DNA of 64,000 nucleotides. It comes from Blastomyces gilchristii SLH14081 (taxonomy: Eukaryota; Ascomycota; Eurotiomycetes; Onygenales; Ajellomycetaceae). Positions 10,643-21,400 of the stretch are shown in pieces. The DNA is taken from positions 4,115,393 to 4,179,392 of the forward strand of contig NW_003101679.1 of assembly GCF_000003855.2 (NCBI RefSeq), read 5' to 3'. The notes beneath the pieces are model-generated. The model searched no databases and was not told where the DNA came from. It saw only the letters and a list, made by a program, of their open reading frames with translations. A program made the position numbers and the translations under genes. Numbering within the stretch: position 1 is the stretch's first letter; each line of letters opens with the position of its first letter.

Positions 10643-13600
10643 GGCATCCCTCCCCCGGTGAAACTGTAAAATCAAGGGTAGAAAAATAATAACAGGTGGG
10701 GAACTGAGGAGCTGGGTTTCTGATGAGTCTCATGAACAACCAGCCATTGTGGTAATATCGTCCAAACGAAACGGTACATTCAGAAATCAGTCCTAGGAAC
10801 GCCACAAATTCCTTGCATTGCCGGTGCAAAAGGGGCGAAAAAGCTTGTTGTGCTCATTTCCATTCCATATGGAGGCCGGAACGGAACTATCACAAGAGCC
10901 TAGGATATCGAACTTTCGTTTAGCCTTTGGCTCTCAACAGCAACAAAGCCCTCTTCCCAGATTTAACAATGAAATGTTAAACCTGCACGACGATAACCTG
11001 CCAGGCGGCCAGTTTCTTATGGTGGTGTCAATCATCCCAATGGAAAGGTCAACCAAGTCACCAAGCTAGCGAAGAACTCGAGCGGACAGGGGGGGCCATC
11101 GTAAAGGATTTAATTGGCCGTTCTATGGCCCAGCCATTAGCCCCTTCTCGATGTTTTCATCCGAGTGTGCCGTGTCCAATCTGCTACCACGCTTGAAAAG
11201 AACAAATCGAGGCTGACTTGTTTGTTGGTCAATAAGCTCTTCCAAAAACTTCTTAACTTGATTTCCACCAGGGCCTGGCAGCCAGTCAGAATATTCCCCC
11301 CTCGTTTCGAACCGGCGGGGCCAGATGTGTTCCTTGGCCGTACATAGGTCAAAAGCACTAATGAGCTGCAAGTACACTCTCGTTGGCTTCCACCGTTGAC
11401 TATGACGTATGGGATCGGCAGAAGCTAGATAGGATGAAAATCCTCAACTAAGAAGCCGCCCCTTAGATTTCCCACAATGTTCTTCCGCTTGCACTGTGGA
11501 GAAGCTGACTTCATATGAAGCGCATTAGTCAATGAAATCTCATTCACTTTCAAGGGAACCGCCGCTCTAATAGCATCAGGTGCCACTCACTTCCAAAGAG
11601 TATCAAGTAAGAACGTAAAGAGATCGCGATAGTTTACGCTGCGAAATGACTGCTGGCAGCGTCCGGCCGCACACCCCTTTGATTGATTACCTGGCAGACC
11701 AACTCGCAGTAGCGGGACATCCGAAGAACCGGGCAGGAGAGTGATTGTCAAACTTTGAGTGCGCTAAACCAGGCGCTTAATTGTCCAAGGGCTGGAGGTA
11801 GTCCGGTCCAAAATAGGAAATGATAGGAGATTCCCCTGCAGCCGCGCGCTCTCTCGTGGCACAGTGCATGCTTGGCGCGCTTTGACATCACTTTGGCTGC
11901 ACCCTTCACCGCCGTCATCACACTTCGCCCTGCTGCATGATGCATCTGCGAGAACCCAATAGGATCGTTGCCTTGGATGGTTCACAGATATTTTGAGGTT
12001 TGCCTTTTTTCCTCAAACTGCCGCGGCCGCTGCCTTGAAAGTGTACAGTTCGATTCCTGCTAGAAAAGAATGATCAACGTACGGTTCAGACATTATCACT
12101 CAAATGCGTCTCCGTCACAACCTCGGGAAAATTATAGAGGCGCAGGCGGATTTATGCCAAAAATGCATATCATCACACTTCTCAAGCAATGCCACCCCTG
12201 CTTCGGTGTCGGTGTCGGTCTCGCTCTCTCAGTATCACGCGTTTTAACGCTGATTTTGTGTCAGGTGATCACTGAACAATAATGGACACGCCAGATAAGA
12301 AAGCGATGGAAAAACAGGGAAACTGACAGCCCAAGATCTTTGCATGCCTGCCGCCTGAAAGCCTACGACGATATTTCATCTGAAGAAGCAGGGCGCCGGC
12401 GGCATCGAACGTGGGGGGAAAAAATTTCCGAATAGTGGAGCGGGTGGATGTGAGTAAATCCGTTAAGTTTCTGCTACTTGTTCGCTCAAACCTCTCTTGA
12501 TTCCCCCATCGTTTGGCGTTGGAGCAGAGCCTGAATACGCTGCGTAGGATGAAACTAATAATCCTACGAAATGGTACAGACAAGAATCACCCTCATTGGT
12601 AATGCATGTAACAGATGGGCGTCCCGAGGTGACAGCAAGATTGCAGGCAGCTTGGACGCACCGATAACCCGGATAGCCCATGCAAGCGTTGCGCAAAGGT
12701 TATGCTAGTCAGGTTGACCCAGCAGTCTGGGATTTTTGCGAGGTCTGGTGGCCCAATCACCTCCAGCTTTGAGCCGAAGTCTTGTGTTGTTTCCTCGAAT
12801 GAGTGCAGACGAAATTGTGTTTTCATTGGCCAATTAACATGTGGCGATCGACAAATCATCAGTTGATGTCTTTTACCGAAGGCAGTCAACTTCTTCCACC
12901 TTCCCTGTATTGAAGCTACGTGGGACCCTTGAAGGCTGGCTGAGTCCAACAAAAATCGCATTTTCACGGATAGAACAAGAATTACTGGACCAGTCCTGAA
13001 TGCATCTCAGGCAAAACATGTTAATTGGCCAAGCACAAAGAACAGCACCGTCATTTTCACATTTTCAAAGAAACTTGCCCACACGTGTTCGGTTTGGCTG
13101 AACAAATGAGACGAGCGCATCAATTGAAGGGCGCGAACTCAATAAATTTTCTCTACTCCTGATTTCAAGGGGGAAAAACAACCAAAAATTCGAGGCTATA
13201 GAGATGGCGTCATTATTACTCCGCGTTTGTCAAAAACTATCTTGGTTGTATTATTCCCAAAGAAAGTACGATTACACAGGAATATCAACCCCGGGTTGGA
13301 AATTGTCATTAGGTTTGGAGCTATCGACCCGTCCTCACCCGGAAGCCGCAACTAGAATCCCAGGATGCAGTGAGACTTCAATTCTACTTCCAGACCGCTC
13401 ATCACCTCGTGTTCTCTTTTTGCTTGGTGAAAGAGTGGGTTAAGCTGGCTGTCAGTCCACTGGTTTTTCGTCGAACTTTAAAACGTTCTTCCCCGGGTAC
13501 AAGGTTCCGGTCCCGCGGTGACGGATCCTTAGCGCAGCGACGATGAACTCACGTCTCCACTAGGTAGACCCAAGCGAGGGCTAGTGGGTCATGTGCTGAA

Positions 13601-16112
13601 TTAGACCTCCGGCCCTAGCATCCGTCGCCCAATGCTCCGTGCTCCTGCTTCATGTGTACCAGACCGTACTAGTCTGCGTAACGAAACTGTTCATTACTAT
13701 GAACGATTCTGTCACGTTATGTATCGGTATGTCCAGCTGGTACGATGCCTGACCATTATTACATACAAGCCCAAAGCCGCTCGCTTGGAGGAACATTCGC
13801 AGAGTATGACGTTTTTGTTGGTTCGCAGCCTCCGACTCTCATTTGTCGCTGGTCGGGCTTGTGGTGCGCATATGCCAAGCCATCTCAAAATATCAGGGCT
13901 TCTTTCTCCAGCTCCCTGACCAATCACTCCAAGCCTCTCCGACAAAATCCCGCGACAACGAACCCACATTCCGACGTTCCGCCTCGTCACCGCGACACAA
14001 AGGCGAACCGAACCGTGTTGCAATAATAATGCCTTTACTTCCAGGCTCTTTTGAACGCGTATCGGGTGAAAAAAGGGAGCCAGCAAGTCATCCAAACGTT
14101 GTTTAACATGTGCCGCGAGGTGAGGCAACCTCCGCTCTTAATAATGAGCTTAGCCTGGCCACGATGCAGACTCCACTTTTGCTTGATGCATGAACCACTT
14201 CGAACACCTCAGTTCCTTGAGCATCATCGATTTGTAGGCCAATGCATCATTACACGTTCACAGCGAAACCTTCGAGACTTTCTATGCTGAAGGCGTGACT
14301 CGGCGATCTCTTGTCTTCGTGAATTTTCTAATGCAGCGATTGGAGGCAACTGGAAGATGGGTAAACGATAACCTCGCACCCATAGCAGTACTCGCGGCCC
14401 GAAAAAATAAAACACCAAGGTTGAGAGGTAATAGATCACACAAATACTAAAAACTGAATATTGAAAATAAAGTGAAGTGAAAGGCAATTCCCATTCGACA
14501 ACTGAGGAACAAGCTGGTCAAGGTCCATAATTCCCAAGTTCACAAGAGTCCCCCTCTATTACCATATGGTCATGTGCTTCAAAAAATTTCTTCAGAGACC
14601 AATTGTCAGAGAATGGTTTTAATACGTGTTGACAGCTCATCCTTCCTCGGGACCGTTGGAGTTCCAGAAGGTTGAGGATGATCAGAACCCTGAGGAACTG
14701 GCGAACCCTGGCGTGAAATGAATTGACTGCATGTAGCTGGACGCTATCGTTGGGCGCTTGCAGATTCGTTGAAGATCCTTTCAAGGTGTTTGTGTAACGC
14801 ACTTCCCAAAGGCTTGTGCTGGAAGGATGTTCTTATCGCCTAACCGGCGGCGTGCAAATCACTTATGACCTGAAACAAAGCAATCAGAAGAACTGGCGAC
14901 CGTCGTTCGCCCTTCGGGCATTTGGCTGATCCATCCGGACCTTATCCCCAAATACCAACTGTCTCACGAGACACGTCTTGCATCTGAAGAAAATGAGATG
15001 CTGCAGAAGGGATGATGCCATAAATTGCCGTTGAATTCTGGGCTGCAGAAGATTCGTTGCATTGATCTAACCAAGTATTCTGTGGACAGTTATGGGTGGC
15101 TGAGAGGCGATGACGACTTTCGACTAAGATTAGTACATGCATCATTTGCCCACGAATCCCGGAGTTGGAATCTTGCAAACATTTATTATTCCTGCATCCT
15201 CTCCCTGACAGGCTTGCTTGGCTAACGACAGATTGGCAGCTTTTAGTTGCGTGGCGTGGGAGAGCATAATAATGCCAGCCATAACTGTGAAGAACAATGC
15301 AACAGAGATTGAGACGGGCGATCAGATAATAAAAATCTCGCAAGGCAAAGCTCAAAGTACTGAACATATCAAATAATGTGAGATGTCTCATTCATTCTAA
15401 AGTGGCCTGCTCTTTGCCTTCCCTTACTAGGGTTTATGCTCCCCACCCCTGCCATAGGCGGTTAGTTATAATCTGCTCGTTACGTCTTTCTTTTCCTATT
15501 TGGCTGGCTCTTCTTTTTCTTTTTCCCTTTTCCGTTTCCCTTTTTACAGTTTTGAGGTAGGTAATATTTTACGGATAAGTAATTGCAGCAACAAGCTCTA
15601 GCGTCGGCGTCTTGCAAATTCCTCTCCTATAAAAGCACAGTATCTCAGCATCAACAAGTGGAAATGAATTATGAAATACTGTTTACAGGGTGCCAGACAT
15701 CCTCAATACTGGGCCCATGGTCCTCCTTCTACCGTCCTAGGCAAACACGACGAGAAGCTTCCTAAGCCTAAAATGATGATTGGGGGTATGCAACACATAG
15801 CATAGGGTAGGTTAACAAGAAGTGATCGCGTATTATGTAATATACTTCTAGAAGCCCTCTCGAAGCCAAGTCACGTGTTGGGTATCAAAGCCGAAGCTTC
15901 AACCTTGTCGTTCCTGAAAAGCAGCTTTATCAGTTCAAGAAATATGTCAACCCTGCTTGGCCATTCTCAGGTGCGCAGAAAGGGTCTTTTGAGCATCTCC
16001 CACTGCCTCGACTCCAATTAGCCGAGCTGACAGCACAACAAATGAAATAAGGGTTAAAGAACCCGGTTGTCCTAAAACACAGGCTGGCTGGCGTTGAGTT
16101 TTAAAGCAAAGG

Positions 16113-17840
16113 ATGAGCCCAGGAAGCGGCACGTCGCAGCTAAGGCAGACTTTAATGCCGTTTCTCTATCCTATGCTGTCGAACTCCATACCTAAACCCA
16201 CCTCCGCGGCAATTTCAAGCAGAAAACTCCTACGATTCTCCTCTACGGCGACCACCAGACGACTTAACAGCACTCTACATGGGCGCAGCGAGATTAGATT
16301 TCCCCACCCAAAGCCATTCGCCAGAGACAAACCCTATGATAACAGCCACTTAAATCCTTGTCCGTCCGATTATTCCCGCTCGATTTTCCAAGACCGCTGC
16401 ACCTTAACGATCCACGCTGGATCGGGGGGTAACGGCTGTGTTTCGTTCCTTCGAGAAAAGTACATTGATGATGGACCTGCGAACGGAGGGGATGGTGGGA
16501 GCGGAGGAAATATATTCATACAGGCGGTAGAAGGTCAAACTAGTCTTCACAAACTCGCGAGAAAAGGAATAATCAAGGCTGGGCACGGTAGGAGTGGCCA
16601 AGGAAAGTCTAAAGGAGGGCAGCGGGGTAAGGATGTGCTGTTACAGGTGCCTGTCGGAACCGTCGTCCGCGAGATCGGGCGGCTTGATCCCCTGGAAGAG
16701 GAAGAGCGCCGGTTGGCAGAACTTATCCGTGAAATGGGAAAGGATGAGGGAATGCGCGTTGCGTCGGAACGGCGGGAACGATGGGTCTTTTATCCCGGTT
16801 CGCAACCTTCTGATTTCCTCACGGAAGACTTTCCAGTGCTGCCACCTGCTCGTCGCTCTGCGCTAGCTGCCACACAACCCAAGGCACCCATTTACCTTGA
16901 TCTCTCAGAGCATATGCCGGACCCGATATTGCTTGCCGCAGGGGGGGTTGGCGGTCTAGGAAATCCGACCTTTGCGTCCAACACGAACCCAAAGCCCCGG
17001 TTTGCAACCAGAGGTGAAAAGGGACTAAAACTAGAGCTTGAATTCGAGCTTAAATTACTGGCTGACGTTGGTCTTGTTGGGTTACCAAATGCTGGGAAGA
17101 GTACGCTTCTTCGTTCAATTACAAACAGTCGAACTCGAATTGGGAATTGGGCATTCACCACCCTCTCCCCGAAGATCGGCACCGTTGTGATCGATAATCA
17201 CTCGGGACGTCCTCTTGTCGAGCCTAAACCGGGCCATCCTCGGCGGACCAATTTCACCATTGCGGATATCCCAGGGTTGATAGAGGGAGCACATCTAGAC
17301 AAAGGCCTCGGTCTTGGCTTCCTCCGTCACGTCGAGCGAGCAGGTGTTCTGGCATTCGTCATCGACCTTAGCGCAGGTGACGCTGTCCAGGCGCTAAAGG
17401 GGCTTTGGCGGGAACTGTATGAGTATAACCGACTTCGAGAGCGGGATCTAAATCTTCAAACAGAGGAGCGGCTAGTCTCATGGATCCCGCTGGATGATCC
17501 CTCATCAGAGCAATTTGCCGACGAATTCGGCGGCGCACAGCAGCTCACGCCACCCACCTTGACTCCATCCCAGCGTGATGTCTCCGCCAAGAGTCTTCCG
17601 CCTATGTATACGAAGCCGTGGTTTGTCATCGGGACCAAGGCGGATCTTCCAGAAACGCAAGAGAACTATATAGATTTGCGTTCCTATCTGGAAGAGGTCG
17701 AAAACGGCATGGTGGAGCATCCGTCCGGTCAACAAAATGCGTGGCGAGGCAAGTTGTATTCCATTCCTGTTAGTGCTATCAATGCGCAAGGAGTCAAATC
17801 CATACCGGAGAGAGTGGTACGATTATTAGAGGACTATTGA
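16113..17840 (+). CDS. MTG2: Obg-family mitochondrial GTPase Mtg2
   Basis: A single-exon 575-residue protein. The first 80 or so residues are basic and Ser/Thr-rich, as expected for a mitochondrial presequence. An Obg fold follows with the glycine-rich repeats HAGSGGNGCVSFLREKYI and NGGDGGSGGNIFI. The G domain has the P-loop GLPNAGKST (about 321-329), the G2 threonines in TTLSPKIGTV, G3 DIPGLIEGAHLDKGLGLGFL, and G4 written as GTKADL rather than NKxD. SAIN near the C-terminus is a plausible G5. Two acidic low-complexity insertions (about residues 190-240 and 450-490) lengthen it relative to bacterial Obg. Yeast Mtg2 works in assembly of the large mitochondrial ribosomal subunit, and that role is inferred here. 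The ATG at 16113 is the first in frame; a second, at codon 14 in LMPFLYPML, could also serve. Confidence 0.95.
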   Translation: MSPGSGTSQLRQTLMPFLYPMLSNSIPKPTSAAISSRKLLRFSSTATTRRLNSTLHGRSEIRFPHPKPFARDKPYDNSHLNPCPSDYSRSIFQDRCTLTIHAGSGGNGCVSFLREKYIDDGPANGGDGGSGGNIFIQAVEGQTSLHKLARKGIIKAGHGRSGQGKSKGGQRGKDVLLQVPVGTVVREIGRLDPLEEEERRLAELIREMGKDEGMRVASERRERWVFYPGSQPSDFLTEDFPVLPPARRSALAATQPKAPIYLDLSEHMPDPILLAAGGVGGLGNPTFASNTNPKPRFATRGEKGLKLELEFELKLLADVGLVGLPNAGKSTLLRSITNSRTRIGNWAFTTLSPKIGTVVIDNHSGRPLVEPKPGHPRRTNFTIADIPGLIEGAHLDKGLGLGFLRHVERAGVLAFVIDLSAGDAVQALKGLWRELYEYNRLRERDLNLQTEERLVSWIPLDDPSSEQFADEFGGAQQLTPPTLTPSQRDVSAKSLPPMYTKPWFVIGTKADLPETQENYIDLRSYLEEVENGMVEHPSGQQNAWRGKLYSIPVSAINAQGVKSIPERVVRLLEDY

Positions 17841-18178
17841 CAGAATAATATGTGGTGAGACTTTTGTGGGTTTACGTACTATAAGATGTATTTTTATATA
17901 GATATTTTGGATATAGTTATCCTCCACAAGATTACGATACCTCTTTTCTATCGCCTAACTTTGTTTCATCAAATCTGATAACATGCAAAATAACATTGCC
18001 ATTGGATTGCTGGGCCTACATTGAATCTTCACGAACAAGATTATCAGATTATGCCAATTGCCCAATAATAATATTTATGAACAATAAACATCCGCTGACA
18101 CTTTCGACAACCCTTCCTGTAATAATGGCTGACCCGTGGTACTAATCAAAGATCTAGGCACTATATATATATACCACG

Positions 18179-18179
<1 letters not shown>

Positions 18180-18209
<30 letters not shown>
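18180..18209 (+). repeat. Homopolymer T30
   Basis: Thirty consecutive T residues preceded by an AT dinucleotide stretch. They sit in the roughly 540-base gap between MTG2 and the kinase-like pseudogene; nothing else was recognised in that gap. Confidence 0.95.
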
Positions 18210-18210
<1 letters not shown>

Positions 18211-18384
18211 TTAATTCTGGAGGTGTCTGCTTATGTAGTGATTTCTTATCAGGACCTCGCTTTTCCGATCGTAATTACGAATTCGACACGTGGAAGTCAA
18301 TGATTAAAGCACGCTTCAGCTCGGTATTTCACGAAATATTTCGGTACTGAAGATCCCTACGTATCACTCCCTAGGAGCGAATTT

Positions 18385-18870
18385 ATTCTCCTGATCTCTT
18401 AATTTTAGAGAGCAATGCCTTGGAATGCACAAGCTTAACTACACCCCTGCCCCCCAAAGCCATGAGCAGCATATCTCGTATCTGTCCACACCCGTGCAGA
18501 AGTGTGTCAATCCTGGGTTGATTGATCCAAGAAACAGAAGGACTACAGATCCCTAAGCCTTTTGAAGGATGCGATATATATCCACTTCGCACGAGACTTC
18601 CTCCCGGAGACGGTATGCTGTCCCTTTTCCAACCACTATGCTGCCATAAGGAACGCGGATGATCTTAAAAGGTGGCCCATAAGAACCACTGACTCCGAAT
18701 GGGGCGCAATTGTTGTAGAGATCTTCATCTAGTTGCTGGCATACCAGGCGGACTGCACTAACGGTGGTTGCTCCCTTGTTCTGCTCGGTGCAGCCCAAAA
18801 TTAAGGCAATGATCCCACACGGCCCCCTGTTGAAGGTCAAGCAAGCACTTCTGAGGGTAAAATTCCACAG
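18385..18870 (-). pseudogene. Fragment of a fungal protein-kinase-like gene, frameshifted
   Basis: Three consecutive pieces of one protein lie in different frames. QKCLLDLQQGAVWDHCLNFG ends at a stop near 18758. A second frame carries CQQLDEDLYNNCAPFGVSG, IIRVPYGSIVVGKGTAYRL, then EEVSCEVDIYRILQKA before an in-frame TAG where related proteins have Gln-Gly. After another shift, LLHGCGQIRDMLLMALGGR follows. From memory, this order (QLDxDL, YG..VVGKGT, VYRxLxxxQGSxVPVFLG, LHGxGxIRHMLLMxWGG) matches a large fungal family with a kinase-like fold, multicopy in several eurotiomycetes. The TAG is a CAG-to-TAG change, compatible with RIP. No intact catalytic domain or start remains. The reading as a relic is solid; the family name is my recollection. 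Confidence 0.75.
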
Positions 18871-19269
18871 CGTCCTGGGGCCTGTGGTCATGGCAATCGT
18901 AGCTCGGCTGGCGTGGCTGTCTCTTGCGTCCACTCGCCGCTTGCATAGGAGCTCGGGGTTTGTTCGTGTGCGCCGCGACTGCATCAAATTGAAAGGAGTT
19001 TTTGGACTGGCGTATTCTCAATGCCATCTAGAAACATTCTGTCTCTTCCAAGGTTACATGGCAGGAGCACTGGCGGAAGACAAAGATCAGAGCCAGGACA
19101 AGAGCTCAAGTTAAAAACGCGACGGCTGGAGGCGCGACAAGCGCCGAGGCGAACCGAACTCGAAGCAGGAGAATAGATTTTCCGAAGCATACTATGGTTG
19201 GTTCAGTCTGGAAGCCGACTGCCAACCTCTATCTACACTTTCATATATGGGGCCTTCATTTATTACCTG

Positions 19270-21066
19270 ATGCAGTCAATCGACCGCTTGACTCGTTTAG
19301 CTCTGTCCACGATATCGTCACCGCCTCCAGATGACCCGATCTGCGAGTGCTTCGATGGTGACTCCGAGAAGCTCGTTTTCGCTCTCCTCCAAGACACCGA
19401 CAATGCTCTCGCCCTCGCGGACACTAAACTACGCGTGTTCCCATTTAAAGACGTGAAGGCCTGCTGGAGACGGCTCTATACAGACACTAGCATCGTAAAA
19501 GTATGCAACGCAATCAGAAAACACCAAGGCTACAACGACAACGGCGAGGTCTATGGCTGTAAACTGGTGGCGCAACAGCAGCAAAAAGTTGACCACCAGA
19601 CCTCGAAAAACGGACATGCACATAAGCAAGATGTGATTAGCGATTACAGGAGGATTAGTTCAGATGCGCCATGGCTGTCACCGGCCATACATACTCTTGA
19701 CAGAGCACTGATCATGACCGGCGCTCCGCGCAGAGAATCACTCATTGAATCGCTTATAACATGCCTACAAGACCTGACTGATTCTCATCCATCGACCAGG
19801 CCATTCGCACTCTTCTTTAACAAACCCGATCAGTTCGAGGGCTACACTGAACTTGAGCAAAATGAGCAACCTCCACCCCTAAAACGTAGAAGACTAATAC
19901 CTCCGCCTCTCTTTCCCCCGGATACAGCCCCCGCTCCAAAGCTAGGACGGCCAATTCGTCGCCTCTCCGCCCCATCCCTCGAACGGTTCACAGAGCATAT
20001 GAATAACATCCGCGTACCACTAGTCATCACGGATGCAGTGAATCACTGGCCCGCACTCTCGACACGACCCTGGTCATCCCTCGACTACTGGGCCCAACGG
20101 ACGTATGATGGCCGGAGACTGGTCCCTGTGGAGGTGGGTCGGTCCTATACAGACGAAGGATGGGGGCAGCGTATCATGCCGTTCGGAGAGTTTGTGCGAG
20201 ATTACATATGGAGGACGGAAAGTAGCGGTAAGGGGCCCGGTGATGGGAATAAAAGTGGGGGTGATAATGGTGACCATGTAGCGAATGGTAGGGATCGAGA
20301 AGGCCCAGGAGCAGCAGGTGAAACTGGTTATATGGCGCAGCACGATTTAATGGCGCAAATACCTGCGCTGAGAAATGATATTTGTATCCCAGACTACTGC
20401 TATACAGATCCCCCAGCGCCGGAGCCCGGGACACCCTTATATGAGAAAAGATTACGCGAGAATATGGCGAGAGATAAAGACGGGCTGTCCAAAAAGAAAC
20501 TCAGGAATACTCTGGGTGACGAGGAGAAATATCAGAACCAAGGTGGAAAGTCTACCGATAATAGTGAAGCCGAGAGTGAAGCAGACGATACCCTCTCTGA
20601 CCCAATCATCAATACATGGATAGGCCCTTCGTGGACGATATCGCCACTACACCATGATCCGTACCACAACATCCTCGTTCAAGTCGTCGGACAGAAATAT
20701 ATACGGCTATACTCACCTCATACACCCGCGTCGCAAATATATCCTCGCGGTATGGAGGTGGTTAATCCCGCATCCTCTTCACCGCAACAGCAGCAACATG
20801 CAGACAAAGAAACGGTCGTTCAGGTTCAGTCGCAGGGGAAACACCAGGAAATTGACATGTCCAATACATCGCAGGTGGATCTGGCTGCTATCGAGATGTC
20901 CCCAGCTGAATCTGAGACCTGGGATTCGATGTGGCCTAGGTTTTCAGATGCGGAGTATGTGGAGACGGTTTTGAAAGAAGGAGAGTGTTTGTACATACCT
21001 ATTGGCTGGTGGCATTATGTGCGCGGCTTGCGGGCGGGAATCAGTGTGAGTTTTTGGTGGACGTAG
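19270..21066 (+). CDS. JmjC-domain 2-oxoglutarate oxygenase (JMJD5/KDM8-like)
   Basis: One exon, 598 residues from the first in-frame ATG at 19270. The frame is open 24 codons further upstream but without ATG. The N-terminal 230 residues are helical and unassigned. The cupin part begins around [20 protein letters not shown], continues through [19 protein letters not shown] and ends in the JmjC core [20 protein letters not shown]. Iron ligands are H461 and D463 of the HxD motif and H582 in [15 protein letters not shown]; a lysine in GQKYIRLY probably binds 2-oxoglutarate. Two hydrophilic insertions break the cupin, one Gly/Asp-rich (about 315-355) and one Gln/Glu-rich (about 505-545). JMJD5-type enzymes hydroxylate or demethylate protein side chains; the substrate here is unknown. 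Confidence 0.9.
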   Translation: MQSIDRLTRLALSTISSPPPDDPICECFDGDSEKLVFALLQDTDNALALADTKLRVFPFKDVKACWRRLYTDTSIVKVCNAIRKHQGYNDNGEVYGCKLVAQQQQKVDHQTSKNGHAHKQDVISDYRRISSDAPWLSPAIHTLDRALIMTGAPRRESLIESLITCLQDLTDSHPSTRPFALFFNKPDQFEGYTELEQNEQPPPLKRRRLIPPPLFPPDTAPAPKLGRPIRRLSAPSLERFTEHMNNIRVPLVITDAVNHWPALSTRPWSSLDYWAQRTYDGRRLVPVEVGRSYTDEGWGQRIMPFGEFVRDYIWRTESSGKGPGDGNKSGGDNGDHVANGRDREGPGAAGETGYMAQHDLMAQIPALRNDICIPDYCYTDPPAPEPGTPLYEKRLRENMARDKDGLSKKKLRNTLGDEEKYQNQGGKSTDNSEAESEADDTLSDPIINTWIGPSWTISPLHHDPYHNILVQVVGQKYIRLYSPHTPASQIYPRGMEVVNPASSSPQQQQHADKETVVQVQSQGKHQEIDMSNTSQVDLAAIEMSPAESETWDSMWPRFSDAEYVETVLKEGECLYIPIGWWHYVRGLRAGISVSFWWT

Positions 21067-21331
21067 GTTTTCGATGCTATACCTGTTAGATTGTATCTAC
21101 ATAACCATTCCCTGGCTGTTTCGCCAACGGGCCACTTACGAGGATATAAACTATTATGAATGCTACACATACATGCACTGTATTCAGTCGAAAATAAGTG
21201 ATTCTGGTGGGCAGGAGGAAATACATATCAAACCGGCATAAGGGCTGTATACGAGGTATCTCTCCTTGGAGTATCCAACACAGGTGAGGAGATAGACCAA
21301 AACCACTATCCCAGATTACACTTAGCATAAC

Positions 21332-21356
21332 AAAAAAAAAAAAAAAAAAAAAAAAA
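21332..21356 (+). repeat. Homopolymer A25
   Basis: Twenty-five consecutive A residues between the JmjC gene and the 3' end of the carboxylase pseudogene, where the two genes converge. Confidence 0.95.
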
Positions 21357-21400
21357 CACGAAACACGAAACACTTAAAACCCCTCTCTACGTGCCAACTA

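Larger units (their letters stand above)
8590..16112. other. Long gene-poor stretch
   Basis: About 7.5 kb with only short unrelated open frames on both strands. It holds a 41-nt A run (9563-9603), G runs near 9256 and 9431, and one candidate 42-codon ORF (10514-10642). No domain, tRNA or transposase was recognised. Base composition looks ordinary rather than AT-rich, so this is not an obviously RIP-degraded transposon block. Non-coding RNA, small unannotated proteins or old decayed elements all remain possible. Confidence 0.45.

Noticed and set aside
12040..12065. tRNA-like T-loop (GTTCGATTCC)
   Set aside because: No matching acceptor stem, D arm or anticodon arm could be built around it.
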